From contig JACSRE010000199.1 in assembly GCA_014879945.1 (NCBI GenBank), positions 1 through 64,000 on the forward strand: a stretch of DNA of 64,000 bases, given 5' to 3'. Source of the DNA: Myxococcus sp. GTDB taxonomy: Bacteria > Myxococcota > Myxococcia > Myxococcales > Myxococcaceae. The notes beneath the pieces were generated by a model that was given only the letters and a program-made list of their open reading frames with translations, ran no database searches and was not told the DNA's origin. Positions 43,111 through 52,772 of this stretch are shown here, in pieces. Position 1 is the first letter of the stretch; every line of letters starts with the position of its first letter. Made by a program: the position numbers and the translations under genes.

Positions 43111-44502
43111 TCACTTCTTCGGCAGCACCGCGGCCAGCTCTTCGTAGAGGTGAATGGCGCTCTTCACCGACTTGTCGAAGTCGCCCAGGTGCAGGCTCTC
43201 GTTCTCGCTGTGCGCGTTGGTGTACGGGTCTTCGACGCCGATGAGCAGCGCGGGCACGCCGCCGAGCTCGAGGCTGAAGGGCTCGACGAAGGGAATGGAG
43301 CCGCCGCACCCGATGGCCACCGACTTGACGCCGTAGCCCTTCTCGAGCGCGCGGAACGCCGCCTGAAACGCGGGCCCGGACGACTCGGTGTACCACCACT
43401 TGCCGGCCTTCTCGGACTCGACGTGCACCTCGACGCCCCACGGCGCGGCCTGCTTGATGGCGGCGATCAGCTTCGTCTGCACGTCAACCGGGTCGAGGTC
43501 GGGCACGATGCGCACGCCGACGCGGGCCCACGCCGACTCGCACACGATGTTTCGCGCGTCCTTCTTCGAGCTGGCCTGCATGGCGTTGATGCTGAGCGAG
43601 GGCTGGCGCCAGTTCGTCTCCCACACGTGGCGATCGCCGCCCATCACCTCGACGCCGGGCAACAGGCCCGCCTGCTTGCGGAAGGTGTCTCGGTCGCCGG
43701 GCAGCGACTGAATCGACGCACGCTCGGCGGCGGTCAGCGGCTTCACCTTCTCAGCGATGCCGGGGATGGCGATGGTGCCGTCGGCGTGGGTGAGCGACGC
43801 GAGCATCTTGCACAGCGCCATGGTGGCGTCGGGCACTGGCCCGCCCCACATGCCCGAGTGCAGCGACTGCTTGAGCGCCCGCACCTCGACGTCCACCGTC
43901 ACCAGGCCGCGCAGCGCGGTGGTGATGCTGGGCAGCCCGGTGTCGAAGTTGCTGGTGTCGGTCAACACGATGGCGTCGGCCGAGAGCAGCGCCCGGTGCG
44001 TGCGCAGGAAGGTCGAGAGGTGGTTGGAGCCGATCTCCTCCTCGCCCTCGATGATGACCTTCACGTTGAGCGGCATCGCGCCCGCCGCGAGCCACGACGC
44101 CACCGCGCTGGAGTGCACCACGATGCCGGCCTTGTCGTCGGCGGCGCCGCGGCCCCAGAGGCGGCCGTCACGCTCCACCGGCTCGAAGGGCGGCGACTTC
44201 CACGCGCGCTCGTCACCGGCCGGCTGCACGTCGTGGTGCGCGTAGAGGAGCAGCGTCGGCTTGCCCGGCGCCTTCATCAGCTCGCCGAAGACGTAGGGGT
44301 GCGCGCCCTCGACCTCGAGCAGCTGCACGTTCTCGAAGCCGCGCTTCTTGAGCAGCTCGGCCGTCGCCAGCGCGCTCTCACGCACGTGCTTCGGATCGAA
44401 GCCGTCGAAGCTGACCGAGGGAATGCGCACGAGCGCCTTCAGATCGTCGAGGAACGCGGCGCGGTGCTGCTCGTAGTGGGACAGGGCCTTGGTGACGGAC
44501 AT
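43111..44502 (-). CDS. M20-family metallopeptidase (dipeptidase-like)
   Basis: The 463-residue protein is a cytosolic M20 peptidase. Visible metal-binding and catalytic elements: [22 protein letters not shown], the EGEEEIGS catalytic Glu pair, DTSN, and the late His in [11 protein letters not shown]. The dimerisation/lid domain lies about 200-360. Relatives hydrolyse dipeptides or small peptides, usually C-terminal residues. Start ATG 44502; length is normal. Confidence 0.92.
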   Translation of the reverse strand: MSVTKALSHYEQHRAAFLDDLKALVRIPSVSFDGFDPKHVRESALATAELLKKRGFENVQLLEVEGAHPYVFGELMKAPGKPTLLLYAHHDVQPAGDERAWKSPPFEPVERDGRLWGRGAADDKAGIVVHSSAVASWLAAGAMPLNVKVIIEGEEEIGSNHLSTFLRTHRALLSADAIVLTDTSNFDTGLPSITTALRGLVTVDVEVRALKQSLHSGMWGGPVPDATMALCKMLASLTHADGTIAIPGIAEKVKPLTAAERASIQSLPGDRDTFRKQAGLLPGVEVMGGDRHVWETNWRQPSLSINAMQASSKKDARNIVCESAWARVGVRIVPDLDPVDVQTKLIAAIKQAAPWGVEVHVESEKAGKWWYTESSGPAFQAAFRALEKGYGVKSVAIGCGGSIPFVEPFSLELGGVPALLIGVEDPYTNAHSENESLHLGDFDKSVKSAIHLYEELAAVLPKK

Positions 44503-44543
44503 GCCCCAGCCTGTAACTCAAGGCGGTGCTTCGAGGCTACGCG

Positions 44544-44915
44544 TCAGCGCGACAACTGCGCGCGCGCCCAGCTCAACGCCTCGGCCTCCGTCTGGTGCAC
44601 CTCGACCGCGATGGGCTGCCGGCGCATCGTCTGCGCCAACTTGAAGCCACCCGCAGCGATGCGCACCGCGACCGAGCGCGCGATGATCGACATCGCCCGG
44701 AGCGGCAGCCGGTCGGTGGCGTCGAGCCAGAACGAAGGCACCGAGAGCTCCACCATGTGCACGTCTTTGCCGACGTCGAAGACGATGGCGACCGGGCCGG
44801 CCTCGAGGGCGCGCTCCACCGCGTCGATGAGGCCCGTCTGGGCCTCGGGCGCCAGATCGGCGGCGGTGGGGTACCGCACCACGAAGAGCCCGGGGGCGAG
44901 GGTGTCGAAGGTCAT
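44544..44915 (-). CDS. Small STAS/SpoIIAA-like protein
   Basis: A 123-residue protein that begins LFVVRYPTAADLAPEA and has VAIVFDVGKDVHMVELSVPSFWLD, a beta-alpha pattern like STAS or SpoIIAA-like domains, with a final QTEAEALSWARAQL helix. No conserved phosphorylatable Ser is obvious at the usual place. The ATG overlaps the stop of the upstream rRNA methyltransferase gene. Family assignment is by fold pattern only. Confidence 0.6.
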   Translation of the reverse strand: MTFDTLAPGLFVVRYPTAADLAPEAQTGLIDAVERALEAGPVAIVFDVGKDVHMVELSVPSFWLDATDRLPLRAMSIIARSVAVRIAAGGFKLAQTMRRQPIAVEVHQTEAEALSWARAQLSR

Positions 44916-45961
44916 GGAACCCGTCCTGTGACGACCTGACACCAGAGCCCACCGTTCTTGACGGGCGCCCTCGCGTCGAGAGCGAGGCCGAGGGCGTCTT
45001 CCCCCTCTTGAAGGAGGAACCCGAAGCGCCAGCCCGAGAACCCACGCCGCAGCGCCGCGCCCACGCCCTGGTAGAGCCCGTGCAAGTCGAACTTCGCGCC
45101 CACGCGCTTTCCGTACGGCAGGTTGGCGACGATGAGGCCCGGCGCCGTCTGCGGGCGCACCAGCGTGGTGGCGTCGACGCGCGCGAGGGTGATGGCCTCG
45201 AACACGCCGCCGCGCCTGGCGTTTCGTCGCGCGACGCCGAGCGCGCCTGCGTTGAGGTCGGAGCCGTGCAGCCACGTCTTCACCGCGGGCCCCGGCAGCC
45301 GCGCCTCGTCCAGCGCCTGCGCCGTGACCGAGGGGAAGGCCTGGAACGCGAAGGGGCGCGCGCGGCCCGGCTGCAGCCCCAGGCTCTGCTCGGCGGCCTC
45401 GATGACGATGGTGCCGCTGCCGCACGTCACGTCCCACAGGGGCTCGCCGGGCTTCCACCCGCAGAGCTTCAGCACGCCCGACGCCAGCGTCTCGCGCAGC
45501 GGCGCCTTGCCCGTCTCTTGGCGCGCGCCGCGCTGGTAGAGCAACGCCCCCGAGGTGTCGACGCTGACGGCGCACCCGGCCCGGCTCAACCGGAACGACA
45601 GCTCCGGCCCTTCGCCGAGCGCGCCCCACGCCTTCACCGCGGCGTTGCGCCAGACCTCGGCGGGCACCGCGCAGCGGGCGCCCGGCTCCTCCGAGATGCC
45701 GAGCTGAAAGGGCCCCGGGCCCAGCAGCGCGCTGACGGGGAGCCTCGCGAGCGCGGCCGGCGTCTCGAGCTGCCCCAGGCGCCACGCCACCCGGCTGGCC
45801 AGGCGGCTCTGCACGTTGACGCGCACGAAGCTGCCCTGGGGCGCGTCGGCCACCTCACAGCCACCGGTGACGACGCGCGCCGCGAGGCCCAGCGCGGCAA
45901 GCTCGACGGCCAGCGGCGCCTCGAGGCCCGGAGTGCAGCTGACGAAGAGCGACTCGGTCAC
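44912..45961 (-). CDS. THUMP-type RNA guanine-N2 methyltransferase (RlmL/Trm11-like)
   Basis: A 349-residue protein with an N-terminal THUMP-like region (LFVSCTPGLEAPLAVELAALG, the usual opening of RlmL-type enzymes), then a class I methyltransferase domain with motif I LWDVTCGSGTIVIEAA (about residue 190) and the catalytic motif LIVANLPYGKRV (usually NPPYG, here NLPYG). It should transfer methyl from SAM to a guanine N2 of rRNA or tRNA. GTG start overlaps the upstream methyltransferase stop. Confidence 0.85.
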   Translation of the reverse strand: MTESLFVSCTPGLEAPLAVELAALGLAARVVTGGCEVADAPQGSFVRVNVQSRLASRVAWRLGQLETPAALARLPVSALLGPGPFQLGISEEPGARCAVPAEVWRNAAVKAWGALGEGPELSFRLSRAGCAVSVDTSGALLYQRGARQETGKAPLRETLASGVLKLCGWKPGEPLWDVTCGSGTIVIEAAEQSLGLQPGRARPFAFQAFPSVTAQALDEARLPGPAVKTWLHGSDLNAGALGVARRNARRGGVFEAITLARVDATTLVRPQTAPGLIVANLPYGKRVGAKFDLHGLYQGVGAALRRGFSGWRFGFLLQEGEDALGLALDARAPVKNGGLWCQVVTGRVP

Positions 45962-46809
45962 GCGCAGGCCTGCTCCTCGCCCCACAGCACCCGCACCGCC
46001 TTCGGCCGCACGCCCGTCGCCAGCAGCAGCTGCTCCAGCCGCTGGCGCGCCTCGCGGCTCTCTTTGTGCACCCGGCGCCCGAGGATCAGCTCGTTCTTGA
46101 GCGAGTGCTCCCAGCCGGCGAGCTCGGTGACGGTGACCTGGTAGCCGAAGCTCTCGAGCAGCAGCGCGCGGATGACGTTGGTGAGGTGAGAGCCGAACTC
46201 GCGGCGGTGCCAGGCGTGGGCGAACAGGGCGCTCATCTCGGGCTTCACCGCCCGGCGCGCGTCCTTGAGCTGCTGCGCCACCTCGGCCTGACAGCACGGC
46301 ACCAGCGCGACGTGGTCGGCCTTGTGCCGCACCGCCTGCACGATGGCGTCGTCGGTGGCCGTGTCACAGGCGTGGAGCGCGGTCAGCACGTGCACGCGCT
46401 CGGGCAGCACGCTGGCCTCGATGCTGGCCTCGTCGAACGTCATGCGCGCGTAGGCGAGCTGGCTGGCCCGCTCCCGCGAGCGCTTCACCAGGTCGGCCCG
46501 CGACTCGACGTTCTTGAGCTCGCCCGCGTCTCGCTTCGCGAAGAACAGCTCGTACAAGACGAAGCCCAGGTACGAGTTGCCGCTGCCCACGTCCACCACC
46601 AGCGGCGCGGGGTAGCGCGCGAAGACGTCGTCGAGCGCCGGCTGCACCAGGCCCACCAGGTGGTTGACCTGCTTGAGCTTGCGCCGCGCGTCGGCGTTCA
46701 GGTCGCCGTCCCGGGTCAACAGGTGCAGCGTCTTGAGGAGCTCTGCCGATTGCTCGGGCAGCAGCTCGGCGCGAACGTGCCGCGCCTCGACCTTCTCGCG
46801 GGCCTTCAC
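45958..46809 (-). CDS. SAM-dependent methyltransferase of the Methyltransf_32 type
   Basis: A 283-residue protein with a SAM motif PLVVDVGSGNSYLGFVLYEL (about residue 68), LTALHACDTATDD, and VALVPCCQAEVAQQL, the Cys-Cys motif found in the GSTCD/Methyltransf_32 family. The target is probably RNA, inferred from its coupling to an RNA methyltransferase gene. GTG at 46809 (VKAREKVEARHV) is chosen because it starts two bases after the Nfu-like stop. Confidence 0.78.
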   Translation of the reverse strand: MKAREKVEARHVRAELLPEQSAELLKTLHLLTRDGDLNADARRKLKQVNHLVGLVQPALDDVFARYPAPLVVDVGSGNSYLGFVLYELFFAKRDAGELKNVESRADLVKRSRERASQLAYARMTFDEASIEASVLPERVHVLTALHACDTATDDAIVQAVRHKADHVALVPCCQAEVAQQLKDARRAVKPEMSALFAHAWHRREFGSHLTNVIRALLLESFGYQVTVTELAGWEHSLKNELILGRRVHKESREARQRLEQLLLATGVRPKAVRVLWGEEQACA

Positions 46810-46811
46810 GG

Positions 46812-47375
46812 TCAGACCGCGATGACCTCGACGATTTCGGGAATCGCCTCGCGCAGCCGCGTCTCGATGCCCATGCGCAGCGTCGCCGTCGACGACGGGC
46901 ACCCCGCGCAGCTGCCCTGCATGTGGAGGTAGACGTTGCCGTTCTCGATGCGGTCGAGGGTGATGTCGCCGCCGTCCTGGGCCACCGCCGGGCGAATCTC
47001 GGCGTCGAGGATCTCGCGAACGCGCTGCTCCATCTCGGTGCCGCCGGTGGCGACCTTCGCGGCCATCTCGGCCAGCGCCTCGGGCTTCACCACCGTCTCG
47101 TTGGCCGAGAGGTGCTGATCGAGGGTGAGCATCACGCCGTCGTTCATCTCGTCCCACTCGCCCTCGTCGCCCTTGGTGACGGTGACGAAGTTGGTGCCCA
47201 GCATCACCGCGGTGACGCCCTTGATGTCGAACAGGCGCGAGGCCAGCGGCGAGCGCTCGACGGCGATCTCACGGGTGGTGAAGTTCATCGCGCCCCGCGG
47301 CAACAGCTGCGTGTCGACGACGTACTTCAGGGTGCTGGGGTTCGGGGTCCACTCGAGCTGGATGTTGACGGACAC
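46812..47375 (-). CDS. NifU/Nfu-like iron-sulfur scaffold protein
   Basis: The 187-residue protein joins an Nfu N-terminal domain (EWTPNPSTLKYVVD, residues 1-90) to a NifU C-terminal domain (REILDAEIRPAVAQDGGDITLDRIENGNVYLHMQGSCAGCPSS) with the Fe-S binding CAGC. It should carry and deliver Fe-S clusters. GTG start with AAGGAG ten bases upstream. It leads a four-gene coupled unit with two methyltransferases and a STAS-like gene. Confidence 0.9.
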   Translation of the reverse strand: MSVNIQLEWTPNPSTLKYVVDTQLLPRGAMNFTTREIAVERSPLASRLFDIKGVTAVMLGTNFVTVTKGDEGEWDEMNDGVMLTLDQHLSANETVVKPEALAEMAAKVATGGTEMEQRVREILDAEIRPAVAQDGGDITLDRIENGNVYLHMQGSCAGCPSSTATLRMGIETRLREAIPEIVEVIAV

Positions 47376-47428
47376 GGGGCGGCTCCTTCTTGCAAGTGCA
47401 ACACCTGTAAGGACGAACGGCCTCGAAA

Positions 47429-48547
47429 TCAACCCCCGCCCTGCCCGAGCAACACCCCTTCGGACTCGAAGTCTCCGAGGTCGAGCTCGAGCTCGAGGGG
47501 CAGCGCGCTCTCGATCTCGAGCTCGGGCGCCTCGACGAGCTCGAGGTCGGAGCGCTCGGGCGCCGTGGGCAACATCTGCTCGACGGGCCTGGCGCTGCGG
47601 GCGGGGCCCGAGGGTCTGCCCGGCAAGGGGAGCATCTGGTTGGCCTCGCGCACGTGCGAGACGAGCTGGCGCGCCACCAGATCGACCATCTGGTAGGCGA
47701 ACCGGTGGCCCGAGGCGAAGAGGGTGTCGAAGTGCCGCTCCGACATGCGGAACAGCCTGGCGGGGCCGGTGGTGAGGCAGCTGGCCGAGCGCAGGCCGTT
47801 GTCGATGCACGCCACCACGCCGAACATGGTGCCCGGCGGCAGGTTGGCGAGCGTCTTGCCGTTGCGCCCCACCGAGACCTCGCCCTCGACGAGGAAGTAG
47901 GCGCCGTCGTTGGGCTCGCCCTCGGCGAACAGCGGCGTCAGCTCGTGGAACTCGTAGACGTCGAGCTTCTGCGCGAGCGCCAGCTTCACCACCGCGGGCA
48001 GCGCCTTGAAGGCGGGGAAGGCGTCGAGCTCCTTCACCTCGGGGCGGCGGCCGGGCGGCAGCGGGGGCGTCTTCACCACCTGCTTGCCCGAGGGCACGAT
48101 GCGCTCGTTGGTGGCGCGCAGGCGGCGGCAGAGATCCATCGAGATCTTCCGCAGCACCTTGAAGGCCGCCGGCACGAAGGTGCTGCGCATGGCGTGGAAC
48201 TCCTGCGCGTCGATCTCGTGGGCGGTGCCGTCCTGGGTGACGACGGCGGTGGCGGAGCGCGAGCCGTCGTCCACCAGCGCCATCTCGCCCAGCACGTCGC
48301 CCTTGCGCGCGTAGGCCACCGCGACCGGCCGCTTGCTGCCCTGGGTGGTGCTGATCGAAACCTCGGCGCCCTCGCCCAGCACCCACATCGCGCGGCCCGG
48401 CTCCCCTTCGCGGAAGAGCACGTCACCGGCGGTGAGCTGAACGGGCCGCAGCACGCGCAGCACCTCGTGCATGTCTTCGGGCCCGACCAGCTCGAAGAGC
48501 GGAATGCCGCGAATGAACTGCTCGAGCGCAGACGGAGCGGTGGTCAC
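47429..48547 (-). CDS. Tandem cyclic-nucleotide-binding domain protein
   Basis: A 372-residue protein with two cNMP-binding (CRP-like) domains. First, about 12-130: FREGEPGRAMWVLGEGAEVSI and GDVLGEMALVDDGSRSATAVV. Second, about 175-295: FAEGEPNDGAYFLVEGEVSVG. The first keeps the phosphate-binding cassette pattern GEMAL..RSAT; the second is weaker (FGVVACIDNGLRSAS). There is no DNA-binding helix-turn-helix; the C-terminus is acidic and Leu/Glu-rich. Likely a cytoplasmic sensor. Confidence 0.85.
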   Translation of the reverse strand: MTTAPSALEQFIRGIPLFELVGPEDMHEVLRVLRPVQLTAGDVLFREGEPGRAMWVLGEGAEVSISTTQGSKRPVAVAYARKGDVLGEMALVDDGSRSATAVVTQDGTAHEIDAQEFHAMRSTFVPAAFKVLRKISMDLCRRLRATNERIVPSGKQVVKTPPLPPGRRPEVKELDAFPAFKALPAVVKLALAQKLDVYEFHELTPLFAEGEPNDGAYFLVEGEVSVGRNGKTLANLPPGTMFGVVACIDNGLRSASCLTTGPARLFRMSERHFDTLFASGHRFAYQMVDLVARQLVSHVREANQMLPLPGRPSGPARSARPVEQMLPTAPERSDLELVEAPELEIESALPLELELDLGDFESEGVLLGQGGG

Positions 48548-48591
48548 AATTGCTTCCTTAGCACGCCTGCGCGGCTACACTCCCCGCCTCC

Positions 48592-49884
48592 ATGCGAGCT
48601 CTTCTGTGGGTCGCGCTCCTCGCCTCGGCTCCGGCCCTCGCGCAGCGCATCGGCGTCGTTCCTTTCGCCGGGCCGAACGCCGCGGCCGTGCGGAACCAGC
48701 TGGTCACGGCGATCTGCGACACCGCCGACTGCGTCAACAGCGCCAAGGTCACCACCGGCAACAAGCCCGACTGGAAGAAGGCGAAGAAAGAGGCGCTGCA
48801 GTTCTTCGTGACCGGCACCGTCGCCAAGAAGGGCCGCGCGCAGACGCTGACGCTCGAGGTGCTCTCGAAGCCGGGCGCGCCGAAGCTGAAGAAGTCGTTC
48901 CCGGTGAACGCCGACGGGCTGGCGGCGAAGACGCTGCAGCAGGCCATCGACGCGCTCAAGGGGGCCTTCGGAGGCGCCGAGGCGCCCGAGGCCGCGCCCG
49001 CCGAAGCGACGCCGCCGGTGAGGGCGACGCCCAGCGAGCCTGTCCGGACCAGCGGGGCGGCGGCCAAGCCCACGCCCGCCGCGACGCCGGCGCCGAGCGA
49101 GCCTGCCCCCGAGCCCACGCCCGAGCCCGCGCCGGTGGTGAGCGGCGCCCGTCGCCTGCCGTTCATCGCCGTGGAGGGCGGCGTCGACCTGCTCAACCGG
49201 AGCTTCAGCTACGTGCAGCCGGTCACCAACCTGCGCCGCTACGGCCTGCCGCTCTTCCCGCTGGGCATGGTGAAGGTGGAGTTCTACCCGCTGGCGCTGT
49301 CGCGTCAGGACCTGCTCGGGGGCCTCGGCCTCGAGGCGCAGGCCTCGTTCGCGCCCTGGCTGCGCTCGCGCCGCGAGTCGACGATGGACGACGTGTACCC
49401 GACCTCGACGGTGCGCATCGACGCGGGGCTCTCGTGGCGGATCATGCCGGTCAAGACGCTCAACCTCTCGCTCATTCCACTGCTCGGCATTCGCTCGCAC
49501 TCGTTCACCGTCGCGCCCAACGCCATGGGCACGCGGCTCGACCTGTTGCCCAACCTCTCGTACCTGGGCCTCAAGGCGGGCCTGGGCTTCGAGGTGGGCC
49601 TGGCCGACGACTTCTTCTTCGTCTTCGGGCGCTTCGCCGCGGTGCCGGTGTTCTCGAGCGGAGAGATCATCTCGGCGGCGTTCTTCCCCAACGGGTCGAA
49701 CTTCGGCCTCGACGGCAACGTGGGCGTGGGGGTGGCGCTGCTGAAGAGCCTCCAGGTGCGCGCGGCCTTCGACTTCATTCGCTACGGCCTGACCTTCCGC
49801 ACCGAGCCCACCGACGCCTTCGTCGCCCAGGGCGCGGTCGATCAGTACCTCGGCGGCACGGTGTCGCTGCGCTTCCAGTACTGA
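48592..49884 (+). CDS. Exported outer-membrane-type protein
   Basis: A 430-residue product with signal peptide MRALLWVALLASAPALA. A first domain (about 18-130) is lysine-rich alpha/beta (RIGVVPFAGPNAAAVRNQL). It is followed by an Ala/Pro/Glu linker (about 130-185), then a C-terminal domain of amphipathic strands ending in the outer-membrane-type terminal aromatic, LGGTVSLRFQY. The layout suggests a periplasmic domain plus beta-barrel. No family is recognised. Confidence 0.8.
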   Translation: MRALLWVALLASAPALAQRIGVVPFAGPNAAAVRNQLVTAICDTADCVNSAKVTTGNKPDWKKAKKEALQFFVTGTVAKKGRAQTLTLEVLSKPGAPKLKKSFPVNADGLAAKTLQQAIDALKGAFGGAEAPEAAPAEATPPVRATPSEPVRTSGAAAKPTPAATPAPSEPAPEPTPEPAPVVSGARRLPFIAVEGGVDLLNRSFSYVQPVTNLRRYGLPLFPLGMVKVEFYPLALSRQDLLGGLGLEAQASFAPWLRSRRESTMDDVYPTSTVRIDAGLSWRIMPVKTLNLSLIPLLGIRSHSFTVAPNAMGTRLDLLPNLSYLGLKAGLGFEVGLADDFFFVFGRFAAVPVFSSGEIISAAFFPNGSNFGLDGNVGVGVALLKSLQVRAAFDFIRYGLTFRTEPTDAFVAQGAVDQYLGGTVSLRFQY

Positions 49885-49891
49885 GGCCTCT

Positions 49892-50773
49892 TCAGCCGAC
49901 CACCTTGTTGCGGCCGGTCTTCTTGGCCTTGTACAGGTTCTGGTCGGCCACCTTGATGAACTGCAGCGGCTCGGTCATCTCGCCGGTCAGGTCGGCCACG
50001 CCGAGCGAGATGGTGACGTTGATGTCCTTGTTCTCGAAGGTGAAGCGGTGGTCTTCGACCATCTTGCGAATCTTCTCGCCGAACTTGCGCGCGTTCTCGG
50101 AGCCCGCCTCGGGCATCACGATGGCGAACTCCTCGCCGCCGTAGCGCGCGAAGCACTCTTCCCGGCGGATGCGCGGCTTGAGGGTCTGCGACAGCTCGCG
50201 CAAGACGTAGTCACCGGCGAGGTGGCCGTTGGTGTCGTTGATCGCCTTGAAGTGATCGATGTCGAACATGATCAGCGACAGCGAGCGGTTGTAGCGGTGG
50301 CAGCGGCCCATCTCGCGCTCGAGGTACTCGAGGAAGTAGCGCTTGTTGTTGATCTGGGTGAGGCCGTCCGAGATCGTCAGCTGGTAGATCTCTTCGTGGT
50401 ACAGCGTCTCGATGTTCCCGCCCTGCAGGAACTTGAAGATCGCCCCGCCCACCTTGACCAGATCGCCCGAGCGCAGCGGCTGCTCCTCGTGGATCTCGTC
50501 GTCGTTGAGGTAGGTGCCGTTGGTCGAGGTGAGGTCCTTCACGAAGAACTTGCCCTCGCGCACCGACACCAGCGCGTGGCGCCGCGAGACGTTGTCGAGG
50601 TCGATGACGATGGTGTTCTTCTCGTCGCGGCCGATGCTCAGCTCGTCGCCTTCGATGACGAACTTCTTGCCCAGCTCCGGGCCGTGGATCTCGACCAGGC
50701 AGCTCTCTCCGCTGACCTGGATCTGATCTTTGAGCCTGCGGATGGTGGTGACGCGTGTCTCGTGACCCGCCAT
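49892..50773 (-). CDS. FHA-GGDEF diguanylate cyclase
   Basis: A 293-residue protein. FHA domain about 25-115: LSIGRDEKNTIVIDLDNVSRRHALV and LTSTNGTYLNDD, which binds phosphothreonine peptides. GGDEF domain about 130-290: DGLTQINNKRYFLEYL, FDIDHFKAINDTNGHLAGD, and the active-site YGGEEFAI. The intact GGEEF loop predicts synthesis of c-di-GMP, switched by Ser/Thr kinase signalling through the FHA domain. The inhibitory RxxD site is not evident just upstream of the loop. Confidence 0.93.
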   Translation of the reverse strand: MAGHETRVTTIRRLKDQIQVSGESCLVEIHGPELGKKFVIEGDELSIGRDEKNTIVIDLDNVSRRHALVSVREGKFFVKDLTSTNGTYLNDDEIHEEQPLRSGDLVKVGGAIFKFLQGGNIETLYHEEIYQLTISDGLTQINNKRYFLEYLEREMGRCHRYNRSLSLIMFDIDHFKAINDTNGHLAGDYVLRELSQTLKPRIRREECFARYGGEEFAIVMPEAGSENARKFGEKIRKMVEDHRFTFENKDINVTISLGVADLTGEMTEPLQFIKVADQNLYKAKKTGRNKVVG

Positions 50774-50898
50774 GAGGAGTCGATTCCTACCACACCCTCG
50801 CGCGCCCTCAGTGGGCGTCGTTGTCGCACCCTTTGCTACCTGCGGCGCACGAAAGCCAAAGCGGCGCTCGAGGCCGTGCCTGCTAGCTTGCGCGCGCC

Positions 50899-51705
50899 AT
50901 GATCCCTCTCCGACTCACTGCGCTCTGTCTCTGCGTGCTCTCGAGCGCCTGCGTGAAGCGCGTCGTCACGCCGCCCCCCGAGGCCTTCGTCACCCTGGGC
51001 AGCGACCGCGCCAGCTACCGCGACTGGTCGCGCGTGGGCGATCTCTGCGCCGTCGACCCGAAGCTGGTGCAGCAGGACTTCGACTCGATGAACACCCTGC
51101 TCGCCAACTTCCTCGGGCAGACCTCGGCGGGCCCCGACGGCGTGTGGGGCGAAGAGCACGTCGCGCTCCTCGAAGAGGCGCAGCGCGTGCTGCCGGTCGC
51201 GCTCGATCTGCAGAAGCGCGGGCTCAACCAGGCCGCCAGGGCCGGCTGCAGGTTCGAAGGCCTCACCCGCACCCAGGAGCTCACTGACCTGGGCCGCAAG
51301 CGCCTGGCCGAGGCGCCCGAGCTGCTCGAGGTCGTCAAGGCGAAGAAGGCGCTCGCGGCGTGGCGCGACGGGCGCCTGGGCGCACAGCAGGCGGCCAGCG
51401 AGAAGGCGTGCGCGCCGGTGAAGGGGCGGCCGCCCGGCCCGGTGGTCTACGCGGCGTTCGAAGACGAGAAGGGCCGCACCGAGTGGATGTTCTGCGACGG
51501 CAGCAAGGTGGCCGCCTCACCCGGGAGCCTCCCCGCCTACGAGCCCCCCGCCCCCGACGCCGCAGCCAAGAAGCCGAAGAAGCCCGCCGAGCCGAAGGCC
51601 TACCTCGACGCGCAGGCGAAGTTCCCGTCGGCCGAGGTGAGCCGCGCGCCACGCCTGCCGGTGAAGAAGCTGGTCCGAAAAGACGACGCGCCCGAGCCGG
51701 AGTGA
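50899..51705 (+). CDS. Hypothetical lipoprotein
   Basis: A 268-residue protein with lipobox VLSSACV (Cys19). The central part is helical (LVQQDFDSMNTLLANFLGQ, DLQKRGLNQAARAGCRFEGL), with a beta segment VVYAAFEDEKGRTEWMFCDGSKV around 195-215. The C-terminus is a Lys/Pro/Ala-rich tail. Not assigned to a family. The three extra Cys residues could pair in the periplasm. Confidence 0.75.
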   Translation: MIPLRLTALCLCVLSSACVKRVVTPPPEAFVTLGSDRASYRDWSRVGDLCAVDPKLVQQDFDSMNTLLANFLGQTSAGPDGVWGEEHVALLEEAQRVLPVALDLQKRGLNQAARAGCRFEGLTRTQELTDLGRKRLAEAPELLEVVKAKKALAAWRDGRLGAQQAASEKACAPVKGRPPGPVVYAAFEDEKGRTEWMFCDGSKVAASPGSLPAYEPPAPDAAAKKPKKPAEPKAYLDAQAKFPSAEVSRAPRLPVKKLVRKDDAPEPE

Positions 51706-51857
51706 CCTCCGACGCAGGGTCTGCAGGCCGCGGAGCGGAAGAAGGCCTTTTGCGCAACTGCTGCACCACCTGCGCTTGCTGAACTCAGAAGTCGGCGCGG
51801 CGGTGCGGCGACGTGTCGCATCCCGCTCTGGATCAATTCGCGACACCTTGCGACGCG

Positions 51858-52772
51858 ATGACGCGCCGCCTGCTCGCCCTGGCCTTCGTACTGACGCTGA
51901 CGCCCGGCGTGGCGCGCGCCGCGGCCTGCTGCATGTCGGCGACCTCGTTCGGGGTCGGGCGCCTGCTGGTGTGGGAAGACTTCGCGACGGGCGTGACGCT
52001 CGGCCACACCCGCGTCGTCGGGCAGTGGGACCCGTCGGGCACGCTCCGGCTCCTGGGCAGCGACTTCAGCGACGGGATCTCGCGGGTCGAGCCGTGGGCC
52101 ATCGTGCGCCTGGCCGAGCGCGTTCAGGTTCAGGCGCGCCTGCCGCTGCTGCTCAACGACCGGGCTGCCGGGTCGCTCGCGCAGACCGCGGGCGGCCTCG
52201 GTGACGTCGGCGCCGCCGTGCGCGTCGAGGCCATCATGCTGGGCGAGTACGACCGCCTGCCGTCGCTGGGCTTCACGGTGGGGGCGCTGCTCCCCACGGG
52301 CCGCCGCGCGGAGCAGACCCTGGGGCCGCTGGGCGCTGGGGTGACCGGGCGCGGGGCGTGGGGCGCGTCCTTCGCGCTCGAGAGCGAGTACACCTGGCTG
52401 CCCTGGTTTCTGCGGCTCGACGCCGGCGTCACGCTCTTCGCGCCCTTCAAGCGCACCGACACGCAGGCGGTGCAGGGCTTCGGCCCGGTGGTGCAGGCGG
52501 CCCTCTCGAGCGGCCGCGAGCTGGTCGCCGACAAGCTGGTGCTGGCGGTCTCGGCCCAGGTGGAGTTCGAGGGGGCGCTGCGCATGGACGGCGAGGTGCA
52601 GCCGGCCTCGAGCGGCTTCGTGCCCTCGCTCGTCACCTCGCTCTCGTGGCGCCCGGCGCCGCACTGGACGCTCGTCACCAGCGTCAACACCAGCGTCTGG
52701 CCCAGCGGCGTGGCCTTCAACCGCGACGCCCGCGTGGGGCTCGTCATCGGAGGTCGCTATGGCCACTTCTAG
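51858..52772 (+). CDS. Exported beta-barrel-like protein (redoxin cluster)
   Basis: A 304-residue product; ATG 51858 gives the signal peptide MTRRLLALAFVLTLTPGVARA, preferred over the upstream in-frame ATG. A Cys pair (ACCMSATSFG) directly follows the cleavage site, which is unusual. The rest is a chain of amphipathic strands with turns like GAGVTGRGAWGASFALESEYTW and a last strand GLVIGGRYGHF. It overlaps the redoxin-like gene by 14 bases. Probably an outer membrane channel or receptor. Confidence 0.78.
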   Translation: MTRRLLALAFVLTLTPGVARAAACCMSATSFGVGRLLVWEDFATGVTLGHTRVVGQWDPSGTLRLLGSDFSDGISRVEPWAIVRLAERVQVQARLPLLLNDRAAGSLAQTAGGLGDVGAAVRVEAIMLGEYDRLPSLGFTVGALLPTGRRAEQTLGPLGAGVTGRGAWGASFALESEYTWLPWFLRLDAGVTLFAPFKRTDTQAVQGFGPVVQAALSSGRELVADKLVLAVSAQVEFEGALRMDGEVQPASSGFVPSLVTSLSWRPAPHWTLVTSVNTSVWPSGVAFNRDARVGLVIGGRYGHF